64,000 nucleotides of DNA. Source: Rhodococcus rhodnii. GTDB lineage: Bacteria > Actinomycetota > Actinomycetes > Mycobacteriales > Pseudonocardiaceae. Shown piece after piece: positions 25,011 to 33,465 of the stretch; the first letter of the stretch is position 1, and every line of letters begins with the position of its first letter. Both the position numbers and the translations under genes were made by a program. The DNA lies in NCBI GenBank assembly GCA_000720375.1, contig JOAA01000012.1, positions 1 to 64,000 of the forward strand, given 5' to 3'. Below the pieces are notes generated by a model. It was not told the origin of the DNA. It did not search any database and saw only the letters and a program-made list of their open reading frames with translations.

Positions 25011-25823
25011 ATGCTCGGCGGCATGCCCGAGGCCCCGCAGGACCTGGTGATGACGCTGCTTGGCGCGCATCTGCGCCCGCGCGACCGCCAGGCATGGTCG
25101 GGCGGCCTGGTCGAACTGCTCGGCGACTTCGGGTTCTCCGAGGGCGCGGCCAGGGTGGCGCTGACCAGGCTGGTCCGCCGCGAGCTGCTGGCCAAGGTGA
25201 AGGACGGGCGGCTGGTGCACTACACCGTCACACCCCGCAGCGCGGCCGTTTTCGAAGAGGGCGACACCCGGATCTTCGCGTTGGGCCGCGGTGAGGACGA
25301 CGAGCTGACGCGGTGGACGGTGCTGTGGCACGCGATCCCGGAGGACCAGAAAGTCGCGCGGACAAGGCTGGTGCGCAGGCTGCGGTTCCTTGGCTTCGGG
25401 CCGGTCCAGGACGGTACGTGGATCGCGCCGCGTGACCGGGAACGCGAGGTCACGGCCCTGCTCAAGGACCAGGGCGTGGAAAAGCACGCCGGGCTGATGC
25501 TCGGCAGGCCGGCCGGTTCGCTGGACTTCAGCACGTTCGTCAGCCGGGTGTGGGACTTCGACGACCTGGCCGCCCGGTACCGCGCGTTCGTCGACGAGTT
25601 CAGCGGGCACGACCCGGGCACGCTCTCCGGCCGGGCCGCTTTGCTGCTACGTACCAAGATGACGCACCAGTTCCGGCAGTTTCCGTTCCTCGACCCGGAA
25701 CTGCCCGCGTGCCTGATGGCACCGCCGGTTCACCGCGCGCAAGCCGTGCGGTTGTTCCATGATCTCTACACAGCGCTGGCCCCTGCGGCGATGCGCCACT
25801 TCGACGAGGTGATGCAGCCTTGA
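25011..25823 (+). CDS. PaaX-family transcriptional regulator
   Basis: A 270-residue PaaX-type repressor (266 if the second ATG at 25023 is used). The N-terminal winged helix includes GFSEGAARVALTRLVRRELLAKVKDGRLVHYTVT. The central and C-terminal PaaX domains follow, with WTVLWHAIPEDQKVARTRLVRRLRFLGFGPVQDGTWIAP. PaaX regulators typically respond to aryl-CoA thioesters such as phenylacetyl-CoA. Here an aryl-CoA made by the divergent ligase would be the logical inducer. It is translationally coupled to tryptophan dioxygenase through a TTGA overlap. Confidence 0.88.
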   Translation: MLGGMPEAPQDLVMTLLGAHLRPRDRQAWSGGLVELLGDFGFSEGAARVALTRLVRRELLAKVKDGRLVHYTVTPRSAAVFEEGDTRIFALGRGEDDELTRWTVLWHAIPEDQKVARTRLVRRLRFLGFGPVQDGTWIAPRDREREVTALLKDQGVEKHAGLMLGRPAGSLDFSTFVSRVWDFDDLAARYRAFVDEFSGHDPGTLSGRAALLLRTKMTHQFRQFPFLDPELPACLMAPPVHRAQAVRLFHDLYTALAPAAMRHFDEVMQP

Positions 25824-26608
25824 CCGAGCACAACGCCGCCCTGACGTACTCCTCCTACCTGGCGCTCGACGAGATCCTCGGCGCGCAGAAGCCGCGGTCG
25901 GACGAGCACGACGAAATGCTGTTCATCGTCATCCACCAGGTCTACGAGCTCTGGTTCAAACAGCTGCTGCACGAATTCGGCCGCGCGCAACAGGTCCTGT
26001 CCAACGGCGAGACCGCGCACGCCCTGCACACGCTGCGCCGGGTGCTGACGATCCTCAAGGTCGTGGTGGCCCAGATCGACGTGCTCGAGACGATGACACC
26101 GCGCCAGTTCACCAGCTTCCGTGAACGCCTCGATGCCTCAAGCGGCTTCCAGTCCGCGCAGTTCCGTGAGGTCGAGGCGGTGCTCGGGCGCCGGGATACG
26201 CGGGTGTTCAAGCACTATCCGCCGGGTGAGCAACGGGACCGGATTGAGGCGGCGATGAGCCGTCCGTCCCTTTTCGACTCATTCCTGACTTACCTGTCGC
26301 TGCACGACTACGATGTGCCAAGCAAGTGCTTGCACCGGGATGTCTCGGCACCGGTGGAGCCGTCCACGGACCTGCAACAGGTTCTCCTGCGGGTCTACCA
26401 GGACGACACCGGCCCGGCGCAGGTCTGTGAGCGGCTCGTGGACCTGGACGAGGGCCTGCAGGAATGGCGGTACCGGCACGTGAAGATGGTCGAGCGGGTG
26501 ATCGGGCACAAGGTGGGCACCGGTGGCTCGGCGGGCGCGGCGTATCTGAAGACCACGCTGTTCACCCCGATGTTCCCGGACCTGTGGGAAGTTCGGAGTG
26601 AGCTGTGA
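25820..26608 (+). CDS. kynA: Tryptophan 2,3-dioxygenase
   Basis: A 262-residue heme dioxygenase that opens the indole ring of L-tryptophan to N-formylkynurenine. Family motifs include TYSSYLALDEILGAQ, DEMLFIVIHQVYELWFKQLLHE and the C-terminal QEWRYRHVKMVERVIGHKVGTGGSAGAAYLKTT, containing the proximal heme histidine region. Its length is normal for bacterial KynA. Translation starts at TTG 25820, overlapping the PaaX stop (TTGA). Its own stop overlaps the kynureninase GTG (GTGA), giving a three-gene coupled operon. Confidence 0.93.
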   Translation: MTEHNAALTYSSYLALDEILGAQKPRSDEHDEMLFIVIHQVYELWFKQLLHEFGRAQQVLSNGETAHALHTLRRVLTILKVVVAQIDVLETMTPRQFTSFRERLDASSGFQSAQFREVEAVLGRRDTRVFKHYPPGEQRDRIEAAMSRPSLFDSFLTYLSLHDYDVPSKCLHRDVSAPVEPSTDLQQVLLRVYQDDTGPAQVCERLVDLDEGLQEWRYRHVKMVERVIGHKVGTGGSAGAAYLKTTLFTPMFPDLWEVRSEL

Positions 26609-27783
26609 GCGTCGAGGCGGGGACCGACCAGTCCGCCAGGCTCGCGCCGCACTACTCGAACTTCGGTGTGTCGCATCGGTTGCTGCTGTCCGGGCACTCC
26701 CACCAGGCGTGGCCGGACGTGGCGATGGAAGGTCTCGCCGAGGCCTTCGACGATGCCGCGCAGCAGGTCGACGAGAAGTGGAACCGCGCTTTCGCCAAAG
26801 CCGAGCGGCTGCGCAACGGCTTCCGGGTGTTCCTCGACGAGCCGGACGCGGAAATAGCGTTGGGTTCCAACACTCACGAACTCGTGCTGCGCTTTCTGTC
26901 CTGTTTGGACCTTCAGGCCAGGCCGCGACTGATCACATCGGACGGTGAGTTCCACACCCTGCGCAGGCAACTGGCCAGGCTCGCCGAGGAAGGACTTGAC
27001 GTCGTCCGGCTGCCCGCGGCGCCTGCGGACACGTTGGCCGAGCGGATGGCCGGCGCGCTGGACGACCGGACGAGCGCGGTGCTCGTCTCGGCTGTCCTGT
27101 TCGAAACGTCCAGAATCGTGCCAGGACTGGACTTCCTGGCCGAGGAGTGCAGGCTGCGCGGCGTCGAGTTGCTTGTGGACGCGTACCATGCACTCGGCCC
27201 AGCGCCGTTCTCCACCGCCGGAATCCCCAACGCGTGGGTGGTCGGTGGCGGCTACAAGTACCTCCAACTCGGCGAGGGCAACTGCTTCATGCGGCTGCCA
27301 CGGCACGCCGACACCTTCCGGCCGGTGATCACGGGCTGGTACGCGGAGTTCGCCGAACTGGCCGACCACCACGACGGGACCGTGGGCTACCCGCTCGGCA
27401 GCGCCAGGTTCGCGGGCTCGACCTACGACCCGACCAGCCATTACCGGGGCGCGCGGGTGTTCGACTTCTTCGCCGAGCACGGCCTGACCCCGGACCTGTT
27501 GCGCAAGGTCGCGTTGCACCAAGTCGGCCTGTTGGCGGCGCTGTTCGACCAGATCGGCGCGCCGGAGGACGTGATCACCCGCGACCGGGCGCCGGGCGAG
27601 AACTTCGGCGGATTCCTTTCCTTGCGGACACCGCATGCGCAGCGGCTGCAGGCGCAGCTCACCGAACGGGGTGTGCTGACCGACGCCCGCGGCGACTATC
27701 TGCGGTTCGGGCCGGCTCCTTACTTGTCCGACAGCCAGTTGGAAGCCGCGATGGCCACTCTTGGTCGCCTGCTGACGATGTAG
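26605..27783 (+). CDS. kynU: Kynureninase (PLP-dependent)
   Basis: A 392-residue fold-type I PLP enzyme. Kynureninase cleaves kynurenine to anthranilate and alanine. The Schiff-base lysine is Lys218 in GGGYKYLQLGEGN, preceded by the PLP-ring aspartate in LLVDAYHALGP and a substrate-binding GSARFAGSTYDPTSHYRG region. It is somewhat shorter and more diverged than typical KynU, so another class V aminotransferase-fold lyase is possible. The GTGA overlap with a clear tryptophan dioxygenase supports the kynureninase role. Confidence 0.8.
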   Translation: MSVEAGTDQSARLAPHYSNFGVSHRLLLSGHSHQAWPDVAMEGLAEAFDDAAQQVDEKWNRAFAKAERLRNGFRVFLDEPDAEIALGSNTHELVLRFLSCLDLQARPRLITSDGEFHTLRRQLARLAEEGLDVVRLPAAPADTLAERMAGALDDRTSAVLVSAVLFETSRIVPGLDFLAEECRLRGVELLVDAYHALGPAPFSTAGIPNAWVVGGGYKYLQLGEGNCFMRLPRHADTFRPVITGWYAEFAELADHHDGTVGYPLGSARFAGSTYDPTSHYRGARVFDFFAEHGLTPDLLRKVALHQVGLLAALFDQIGAPEDVITRDRAPGENFGGFLSLRTPHAQRLQAQLTERGVLTDARGDYLRFGPAPYLSDSQLEAAMATLGRLLTM

Positions 27784-27818
27784 GAGGGGTCCCGGCGGCA
27801 GGCGTTAGGGTCCGGCTC

Positions 27819-28400
27819 GTGCGACTGTTGGGCGCGATCAGCCTGCCGGTGTTCGTTGCCGGGCTGGGATTGCTGGCCGGGTATGTCACCGGCGACGACT
27901 TGAATGCAGGGTTCTGGTCGAATGTGCTGGCCGGCTTCATCGGGCTGGTGGCCATCGTCGTCACGGTGTTCACGCTGCAGGAGCGGGCGTACACCTACCT
28001 TCACCTGACCGCGACTGTCGTGACGGGAATAGCGTTGTGTGCCGGTTTTCTCGGCGCAGCGCTCGGCATCAACCAATGGATCCTGGTGGGCAGCGGCAGG
28101 ACCGCCGAGTGCACGGTGACGTCCGTGACCGATCGCGTGGAGCAGCGTAGCGATGTGACCGTGACGCTGTACGACACTCGTCTGGAGTGCGCCGGTGGCG
28201 TACCGGATCACATCACCACGACAGAGCCTCTCGCCGAGGCGGGTCGCTCGATCGAGGTGATCTACGATCCGGACGCGCACATCGCCACTCGGCCCGCCGA
28301 GCACGTGGAGCACTGGCGGATCTACCTCTGGATCACGCTCGCCGGGTTCGGTTCGGCCTTGGTCATCGGCTTGGCCGAGGTGCTGCTGCACCGGCGTTAG
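27819..28400 (+). CDS. Membrane protein with DUF3592-like domain
   Basis: A 193-residue protein with four predicted transmembrane helices: about 5-25, 30-55, 60-88, and one at the C-terminus (WITLAGFGSALVIGLAEVLL). Between the third and fourth lies a roughly 80-residue soluble segment with RTAECTVTSV and SIEVIYDPDAHIATRP, which resembles DUF3592 proteins. The function is unknown. The GTG at 27819 is the first codon giving a hydrophobic N-terminus; upstream codons overlap kynU. It ends in a 4-bp overlap with the convergent PucR gene. Confidence 0.6.
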   Translation: MRLLGAISLPVFVAGLGLLAGYVTGDDLNAGFWSNVLAGFIGLVAIVVTVFTLQERAYTYLHLTATVVTGIALCAGFLGAALGINQWILVGSGRTAECTVTSVTDRVEQRSDVTVTLYDTRLECAGGVPDHITTTEPLAEAGRSIEVIYDPDAHIATRPAEHVEHWRIYLWITLAGFGSALVIGLAEVLLHRR

Positions 28401-29644
28401 CCAAGCAAACGCATGGCCCGCAACGAGATCTCCATCCGGAACCGGTCGTCGGGATCGGTCAGCCGCTCGCCGAACAGCGCTTCCAGCTGGTGCAGCCGGT
28501 AGCGGACGGTCTGCGGGTGCACGTTCAGCCTGCCCGCGATCTCCGGCGCGCTGCCGCTGGTCTCCAGCCAGGCCAGGAGCGTCTCGCTGAGCCGGGCCCG
28601 CTGTTTGACGGTCAGGCCCGCCAACGGAGTCAACGTCCGCTCGGCCAGTTCGCGGGCCAGGAACTCGTCGGTGAGCAGCCACAACGTCGACAGGTGGTCG
28701 TTGCACCAGATCACCGGCTCGTCCGGGATCAGCTCGCGGTGCACATACGACAGCGCCCGCCTGGCCAGCCGCAGCGAAGTCGGAGCATCGGCGAGTTTCA
28801 CCCGAGGACCGACCACAGCGCGCCACCCGGGCAGGTGTTCCTGCAGGCTGGGCAGATGGTCATGGTCCGCCGCCATCAGCAGGCATGGCTCGGCGGCGTC
28901 GAAGTCATCGAGGATGCCTTCGTCGAATGACGGGACATCGGGCTCGTCTTCGCGGCGTTCGATCGCGACAGCGACAACGTGATCCGGGACGGTCCAGCCC
29001 GCGGTGGCGGCGAGCTCGGTGAGAGTCTGGGCGGCGACAGGGGTTTCCGACAGCAGGAGTTCCAGCAGGCGTCTGCGTCTGCGTTCGAGTGCGCCCGCCG
29101 CCTTGGCCTGCGCGGCCGCGAAACCTTCGAGCGACAGCACGGAAATCTCGTCTACGTAATCGAACACCGCCTCGGCGAGCTGGCAGATCGTCACCGTCGG
29201 CAGGTTCACCGACTGGCCGAACTCGGCGATCCGGCGCCACGCCACCCGTGCGCCGATCCGGTACGCGCTTTGCAACGTGTCGATGTTGCGGCCCTGCGCG
29301 ACTTCGAGTTTGCCGAGGTGCCGGAAGATCTTGGCGCGGTCCTCGCGCGGCGCCGACGGATCGGCGAGCCGGTCGATGAACTGGGCGATCGTCTCCTCGA
29401 CCCCACCGGTCACGATCGGACCGAACGGCCCTTCGAGCAGCCGTGCGTACTCCGGGATGGATCGCCGGATCTCCTGCACGACAGCCACCGCGACGTCGGC
29501 CGCGCGTGGCCGGAACATGCTCGCCAGCTCACGCGGGAGAGTGGACCAGATCCGGGTGGACGCCGCCGCCGAGCGTGGCGGCACTAAGGCTTCGAGGCGC
29601 GGCGGAGGGACAGTGGTCATCCGGCGGGCACTCGACTCGGTCAC
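28397..29644 (-). CDS. PucR/CdaR-family transcriptional regulator
   Basis: A 415-residue regulator. The N-terminal helical region (about 25-200) resembles the sensory half seen in actinobacterial PucR-type proteins (RsbT-like/DUF-type). A central GGDEF-like diverged domain follows. The C-terminal HTH_30 motif is GSAPEIAGRLNVHPQTVRYRLHQLEALFGERL, then DPDDRFRMEISLRAMRLLG. The GTG at 29644 is preferred because AAGGAAG lies at good spacing; TTG 29668 and ATG 29620 are alternatives. No linked target gene is obvious. The neighbours are a membrane protein (convergent) and the mce locus. Confidence 0.85.
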   Translation of the reverse strand: MTESSARRMTTVPPPRLEALVPPRSAAASTRIWSTLPRELASMFRPRAADVAVAVVQEIRRSIPEYARLLEGPFGPIVTGGVEETIAQFIDRLADPSAPREDRAKIFRHLGKLEVAQGRNIDTLQSAYRIGARVAWRRIAEFGQSVNLPTVTICQLAEAVFDYVDEISVLSLEGFAAAQAKAAGALERRRRRLLELLLSETPVAAQTLTELAATAGWTVPDHVVAVAIERREDEPDVPSFDEGILDDFDAAEPCLLMAADHDHLPSLQEHLPGWRAVVGPRVKLADAPTSLRLARRALSYVHRELIPDEPVIWCNDHLSTLWLLTDEFLARELAERTLTPLAGLTVKQRARLSETLLAWLETSGSAPEIAGRLNVHPQTVRYRLHQLEALFGERLTDPDDRFRMEISLRAMRLLG

Positions 29645-30098
29645 GGCGGTCTTCCTTATGAGCGGCAACAGAAACCTGTCGGATCATCGTTGATATCGCC
29701 CAATAGTTATAACCCGCGCACTATATTTTGACGGAACCTTTGCTGTCAACGGCTCACCGGACGTTCTGGCAGGTCGTGAAGGCTATTCGGGTTAACCCTC
29801 GCGGGGTTATCACCGGTGTGACAACTTTTCCTTCGATGGCTGTCTTCCGGCCGACAAGTGTGGTCTGAACGGCCGGTATCGGCTTACTCCTCAGTCGATC
29901 GCGCGCAGTGTCGTGACAACCGGGTTCGGCGGTTTTCGCAATGCGATGACAACTTTCCACACCTCACTCGCCTTATTCGACAAGCACTTGTTACCTCGGA
30001 GCGTCTGGACGTAACCTACTCGGCGGTAGGTCTGCCGTGTGAATCCAACCCACCTGTTCTCGCCACCCTGTGGGGCGAGAGCCCGAGGAGGTAGGTAA
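29645..30098. promoter_or_regulatory. Long intergenic region between PucR gene and mce locus
   Basis: 454 bp with no gene, relatively AT-rich, between divergent genes. It holds a GGGTTAACCC palindrome (29789-29798), three TGACAAC motifs (29819, 29914, 29947), two of which continue as TGACAACTTT(T)CC, and an ACCTAC-N6-GTAGGT inverted repeat at 30014. A strong ribosome site GAGGAGG ends it. It is probably a regulated divergent promoter region. No -10/-35 pair can be assigned with confidence. Confidence 0.5.
30014..30031. promoter_or_regulatory. Inverted repeat ACCTAC-TCGGCG-GTAGGT
   Basis: Perfect 6-bp arms, 68 bp upstream of the first mce-locus gene. The 10-mer AACCTACTCG that starts it also begins the palindromic site at 42712-42727 in front of the gene bracketing the other end of the locus, which suggests one regulator for both ends. 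Confidence 0.4.
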
Positions 30099-31262
30099 AT
30101 GAAGTCACGGTTTTCCGGGAGACGCAGTGCCGCCGTAGTCGCCGTCGCTGTAATGGCTGTCGGAGGGTTCGTGGCCAGCGCGCAAGCGGCGACCCCGCTA
30201 GGTGAAGTGACCAAGAACCTCACCTACCGCTGCGCCTTCCCGCTGGTCGGCCAGCAGGACGTCAATGCGACAGTAAATATCACGATCCCGGACACAGGCA
30301 CGACCGGCACCCGTATCGTCAATGGTGATCTGAAGATCACGGCGACCCTGAGCGCCAATATCGTGAACGCGTTGCGCGCGTTCCAGACGGCCACCACCGA
30401 AGGAACGGCCGTCGCGGATGTGGACGCCGCATACGACAGCAAAAACATGACGCTTGGAATTCCTGGACTGAAAATCGCAAAACAGACCGTGCCGCCGTCC
30501 GGCACGATGCCCGTCGACATTTCTGGACCGGTTCCGAGCCTGATCGTGTACAAAGCCGGCGGCGTCAGCCTGGCCGCGGGCGCGGTATTCACCGCCAAAG
30601 TCGACACCCGCAAAGCGGACGGAACGCCCACCGCACTCGGGGTGCTGAACGTCCCGTGCACGGTGAAGGCGACCACGCCGCCGCAGGACAGGTCGCTGGC
30701 GACAATCGCAGTCAGCGGCAGCGACGTCACCCCGCCTGCTCCCGGCACGCCGCCGACGCAGCCCATTGACAAGTCCTTGACGTACAACTGCGTGTTCCCC
30801 GAGACCGGAGCGGTGGACGTGGCAGGACGGATCACCGGCACGATCCCGGCGACAGGCACGGTCAACAACCGGGTCCAGCCGACCCTGTCGGTCACCGCGA
30901 CACTGCCCACTTCGGTCGTTGACGTGCTGCGGAACAACAGCGCGGCAACGGTTTCCGGCAAGGGCGTCGCCGACGCGGACAACGCGTACAACGGAACGTC
31001 CATCACTGTGGGGATCCCCGGGCCGGTTCCGTCGGTGGACGTGCCCGCGTCCGGTGAACTGACCGCGACGCTGGCGCCTGCCGTGCCCAGCGTGACCGTC
31101 GGCGCGCCCGGAACGGTCACGATCAGCGCGGGCCAGCAGCTCAACGGCACCTTCACGCCGCTGAAGGCGGACGGCACGCCGACCGCACTCGGCACCTTCG
31201 ATGTTCCGTGCACGCTGAACGCGGGGCAGGACCCCACGCTCGGCGCGATCGCTTTCAGCTGA
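30099..31262 (+). CDS. Secreted protein with two DUF6801-type domains
   Basis: A 387-residue exported protein. After a signal peptide (about 1-30, cleavage near SAQAA) come two tandem copies of one domain. The first begins KNLTYRCAFPLVGQQDV and ends TALGVLNVPCT. The second begins KSLTYNCVFPETGAVDV and ends TALGTFDVPCT. Each has a paired cysteine at start and end, probably a disulfide. This matches proteins annotated DUF6801 in actinobacteria, of unknown function. It heads the mce locus on the same strand, and a hairpin separates it from the next gene. A strong GAGGAGG ribosome site precedes the ATG. A role in the extracytoplasmic part of Mce lipid import is inference. Confidence 0.75.
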   Translation: MKSRFSGRRSAAVVAVAVMAVGGFVASAQAATPLGEVTKNLTYRCAFPLVGQQDVNATVNITIPDTGTTGTRIVNGDLKITATLSANIVNALRAFQTATTEGTAVADVDAAYDSKNMTLGIPGLKIAKQTVPPSGTMPVDISGPVPSLIVYKAGGVSLAAGAVFTAKVDTRKADGTPTALGVLNVPCTVKATTPPQDRSLATIAVSGSDVTPPAPGTPPTQPIDKSLTYNCVFPETGAVDVAGRITGTIPATGTVNNRVQPTLSVTATLPTSVVDVLRNNSAATVSGKGVADADNAYNGTSITVGIPGPVPSVDVPASGELTATLAPAVPSVTVGAPGTVTISAGQQLNGTFTPLKADGTPTALGTFDVPCTLNAGQDPTLGAIAFS

Positions 31263-31269
31263 CCACCCA

Positions 31270-31309
31270 GGCGGCGTGACCACTCAGGGCACGGGGTGGT
31301 CACGCCGCC
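31270..31309 (+). terminator. Strong hairpin between the two DUF6801 genes
   Basis: A perfect inverted repeat with 14-bp arms, GGCGGCGTGACCAC and GTGGTCACGCCGCC, and a 12-nt loop. It starts 8 bp after a stop codon. It has no U-tract but is a plausible actinobacterial terminator or attenuator, partly uncoupling the first secreted protein from the mce operon. Confidence 0.65.
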
Positions 31310-31330
31310 CATCCCCCAGGAGCCGCCACG

Positions 31331-32671
31331 TTGTCGCACCGTAAGCGCGCAGTACTCGCCATCTCGCTGGCGGCGGTGACCCTCGCTGTGCCTGCCGCGG
31401 CAGGTTCCGTCCAGCCCACTTCGGATTCCCACGTGGTCAAGGCGATCCGCGGCACGTGCGACATCGAGCCGGTCGGCAAGCAAGCGGTCACCGCCGAGTT
31501 GGCGATGACGTTGCCCGCTTCGGTCCCGGTCGGCACGCCGGTCCGCGCCAAGGACGTCAAGCTCAAGGTGACGTTCTCGGCGCAGACCGTGCAAGCGTTC
31601 AAGGACAAGCAGATCGCCAGCATCGAAGGGGTGCTCGGCGTCCAGCTCAAGGCCAATGACAAACAGTTCCCCAGCCGAGGCCCGCTGCAACGGACCGCGC
31701 TGCCGGAAACCGGCGAACTGGCCGTGGAGTTGCCTCTGAAGTCCACTGTGGAGGTCCCGACGCCACAGCCCGGCAAGGTCGTCTTCACCGTCGGTCCACT
31801 GGAAATGCTCCTGGCCCAGGTCAAAGCCCTGCAGGAACCAACGGGCGAGGCGACTCCGGTCGCTTGTGTGCCGGACGAAGGCCAGGACACGGCCCTCGGC
31901 ACAGTTCGGGTGCTGAACCCGGTATCGACCAAGGTGCCGGCGAAGCCTTCCTCGACCGTCTCTTCCTCATCGTCCGCCCCGGCCCAGTCTTCCTCGTCGC
32001 ACGCCGCCCCACCGCCGAAGGAGCCGAAGAAACAGCAGGCAGACCCGGAGCCGTGCCAGACCATCCCGCCGGACGCGTACAACTTCTGGTCCTACTACGA
32101 CCTGTCCGGCCACGCCGAGGTGCGGAAACTCAAGTCCGGCATCGACTTCGGGCCCGGCTACCTCAGCGCGCAGCTGTTCTTCTGGTTCGAGAACGAGATC
32201 GCCTGCGGCGCGGTCTTCGGTGACCTGCTGTGGCCACCGGCCAGTGGCTCGTTCGTGGCCTTCGGGTTCATGCCGACGACCGCCGTGGTCACGGTGGTTC
32301 CGGTCGGCCGGGCGGAAGGCCGGTTGCGGGACGGTATCTTCACCGGTACCGCGAATGTCCACTTGGTACTCAGCAACGTCAAGGTGAACGGGACTCCGCT
32401 GCCGGTCGGCCCGAAATGCCAGACGGCAGAGCCTGTCGTGATGCCGCTGAAGTCCGTTCCGGGGGAGTGGGACGTGTTCACCGGCGGCACGATCGAGACC
32501 GACGTGACCATTCCGCCCTTCCAGGGCTGTTTCGGCACGGAGAACCTGGATCCGCTGTTCACCGGGCTGATCTCCGGTCCCGGCAACCACGTCAAGCTGA
32601 AGTTCGGCGAGATCCACTTCTGCGAACCGCCGGACAAGCCGTGTGTCCCGCCGCCGCCAGGGAGGCGGTGA
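31331..32671 (+). CDS. Secreted protein: DUF6801-like domain plus Mce-bracketing C-terminal domain
   Basis: A 446-residue exported protein. The signal peptide covers about 1-25. Residues 35-195 are a DUF6801-like domain (GTCDIEPVGKQAV to TALGTVRV). A Ser/Pro/Lys-rich linker (about 198-240) separates it from a second domain (about 245-430). That domain has FGFMPTTAVVTVVPVGRAEG, GPKCQTAEPVV and GLISGPGNHVKLKF, and clearly matches the stand-alone secreted protein encoded at 42076-42663. Translation starts at TTG 31331 with AGGAG upstream. The yrbE gene follows after 3 bp, so it belongs to the mce operon and may bind the transported lipid or cell envelope (inference). Confidence 0.75.
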   Translation: MSHRKRAVLAISLAAVTLAVPAAAGSVQPTSDSHVVKAIRGTCDIEPVGKQAVTAELAMTLPASVPVGTPVRAKDVKLKVTFSAQTVQAFKDKQIASIEGVLGVQLKANDKQFPSRGPLQRTALPETGELAVELPLKSTVEVPTPQPGKVVFTVGPLEMLLAQVKALQEPTGEATPVACVPDEGQDTALGTVRVLNPVSTKVPAKPSSTVSSSSSAPAQSSSSHAAPPPKEPKKQQADPEPCQTIPPDAYNFWSYYDLSGHAEVRKLKSGIDFGPGYLSAQLFFWFENEIACGAVFGDLLWPPASGSFVAFGFMPTTAVVTVVPVGRAEGRLRDGIFTGTANVHLVLSNVKVNGTPLPVGPKCQTAEPVVMPLKSVPGEWDVFTGGTIETDVTIPPFQGCFGTENLDPLFTGLISGPGNHVKLKFGEIHFCEPPDKPCVPPPPGRR

Positions 32672-32674
32672 GCC

Positions 32675-33463
32675 GTGACCACGCCGCAGTTCGCCGCGAA
32701 AGGCCTGGCCGGGCTCCGTGAGGTGGGCAAGCTCTGCTCACTCGGCCTGGATGTGTTCCGGCTGACCTTCCGGCGGCCGTTCCAGGTGCGCGAGTTCGTC
32801 CAGCAGTGCTGGTTCATCGTCTCGGTGACGATCCTGCCCGCGGCACTGGTCGCGATCCCGTTCGGCGGCGTGATCGCGTTGCAGCTCGGGTCGTTGACCA
32901 GGCAGATCGGGGCGCAGTCGTTCACCGGGTCGGCGAGCGTGCTCGCGGTGATCCAGCAGGCCAGCCCGATCATCACGGCGTTGCTGATCGCGGGCGCCGG
33001 CGGCTCGGCGATCTGCGCGGATCTCGGCTCGCGCAAGATCCGCGAGGAAATCGACGCGATGGAAGCGCTAGCTGTCTCGCCGATCCATCGGCTGGTCGTG
33101 CCCAGGGTGTACGCGGCGATCGTGATCTGCGTGCTGCTGAACGGAATGGTCAGCGTTGTCGGCGTGCTCGGCGGATACTTCTTCAACGTCATCCTGCAAG
33201 GCGGCACCCCGGGTGCCTATCTGGCCACGTTCTCCGCGCTGGCGCAGCTGCCGGACCTGTGGATCAGCGAGATCAAGGCGGTGCTGTTCGGGTTCGTGGC
33301 CGGGGTGGTCGCGGCCTATCGCGGGCTCAATCCGAAGGGCGGCCCGAAAGGCGTCGGTGACGCGGTCAACCAGGCCGTGGTGATCACGTTCCTGCTGCTG
33401 TTCTTCCTCAACTTCGTGCTGACCACCATTTACCTGCAGGTCGTTCCGCGGAAGGGGCTGTAG
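32675..33463 (+). CDS. yrbEA: YrbEA (MlaE-family) permease of Mce system
   Basis: A 262-residue integral membrane permease of the MlaE/YrbE family, with about five to six transmembrane segments. The conserved cytoplasmic EQ loop has SRKIREEIDAMEALAVSPIHRLVVPRVYA, which contacts the MceG/Mkl ATPase. It forms the inner-membrane channel of the Mce importer together with YrbEB. GTG start, 3 bp after the upstream gene; 2 bp separate its stop from yrbEB. Confidence 0.93.
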   Translation: MTTPQFAAKGLAGLREVGKLCSLGLDVFRLTFRRPFQVREFVQQCWFIVSVTILPAALVAIPFGGVIALQLGSLTRQIGAQSFTGSASVLAVIQQASPIITALLIAGAGGSAICADLGSRKIREEIDAMEALAVSPIHRLVVPRVYAAIVICVLLNGMVSVVGVLGGYFFNVILQGGTPGAYLATFSALAQLPDLWISEIKAVLFGFVAGVVAAYRGLNPKGGPKGVGDAVNQAVVITFLLLFFLNFVLTTIYLQVVPRKGL

Positions 33464-33465
33464 CG

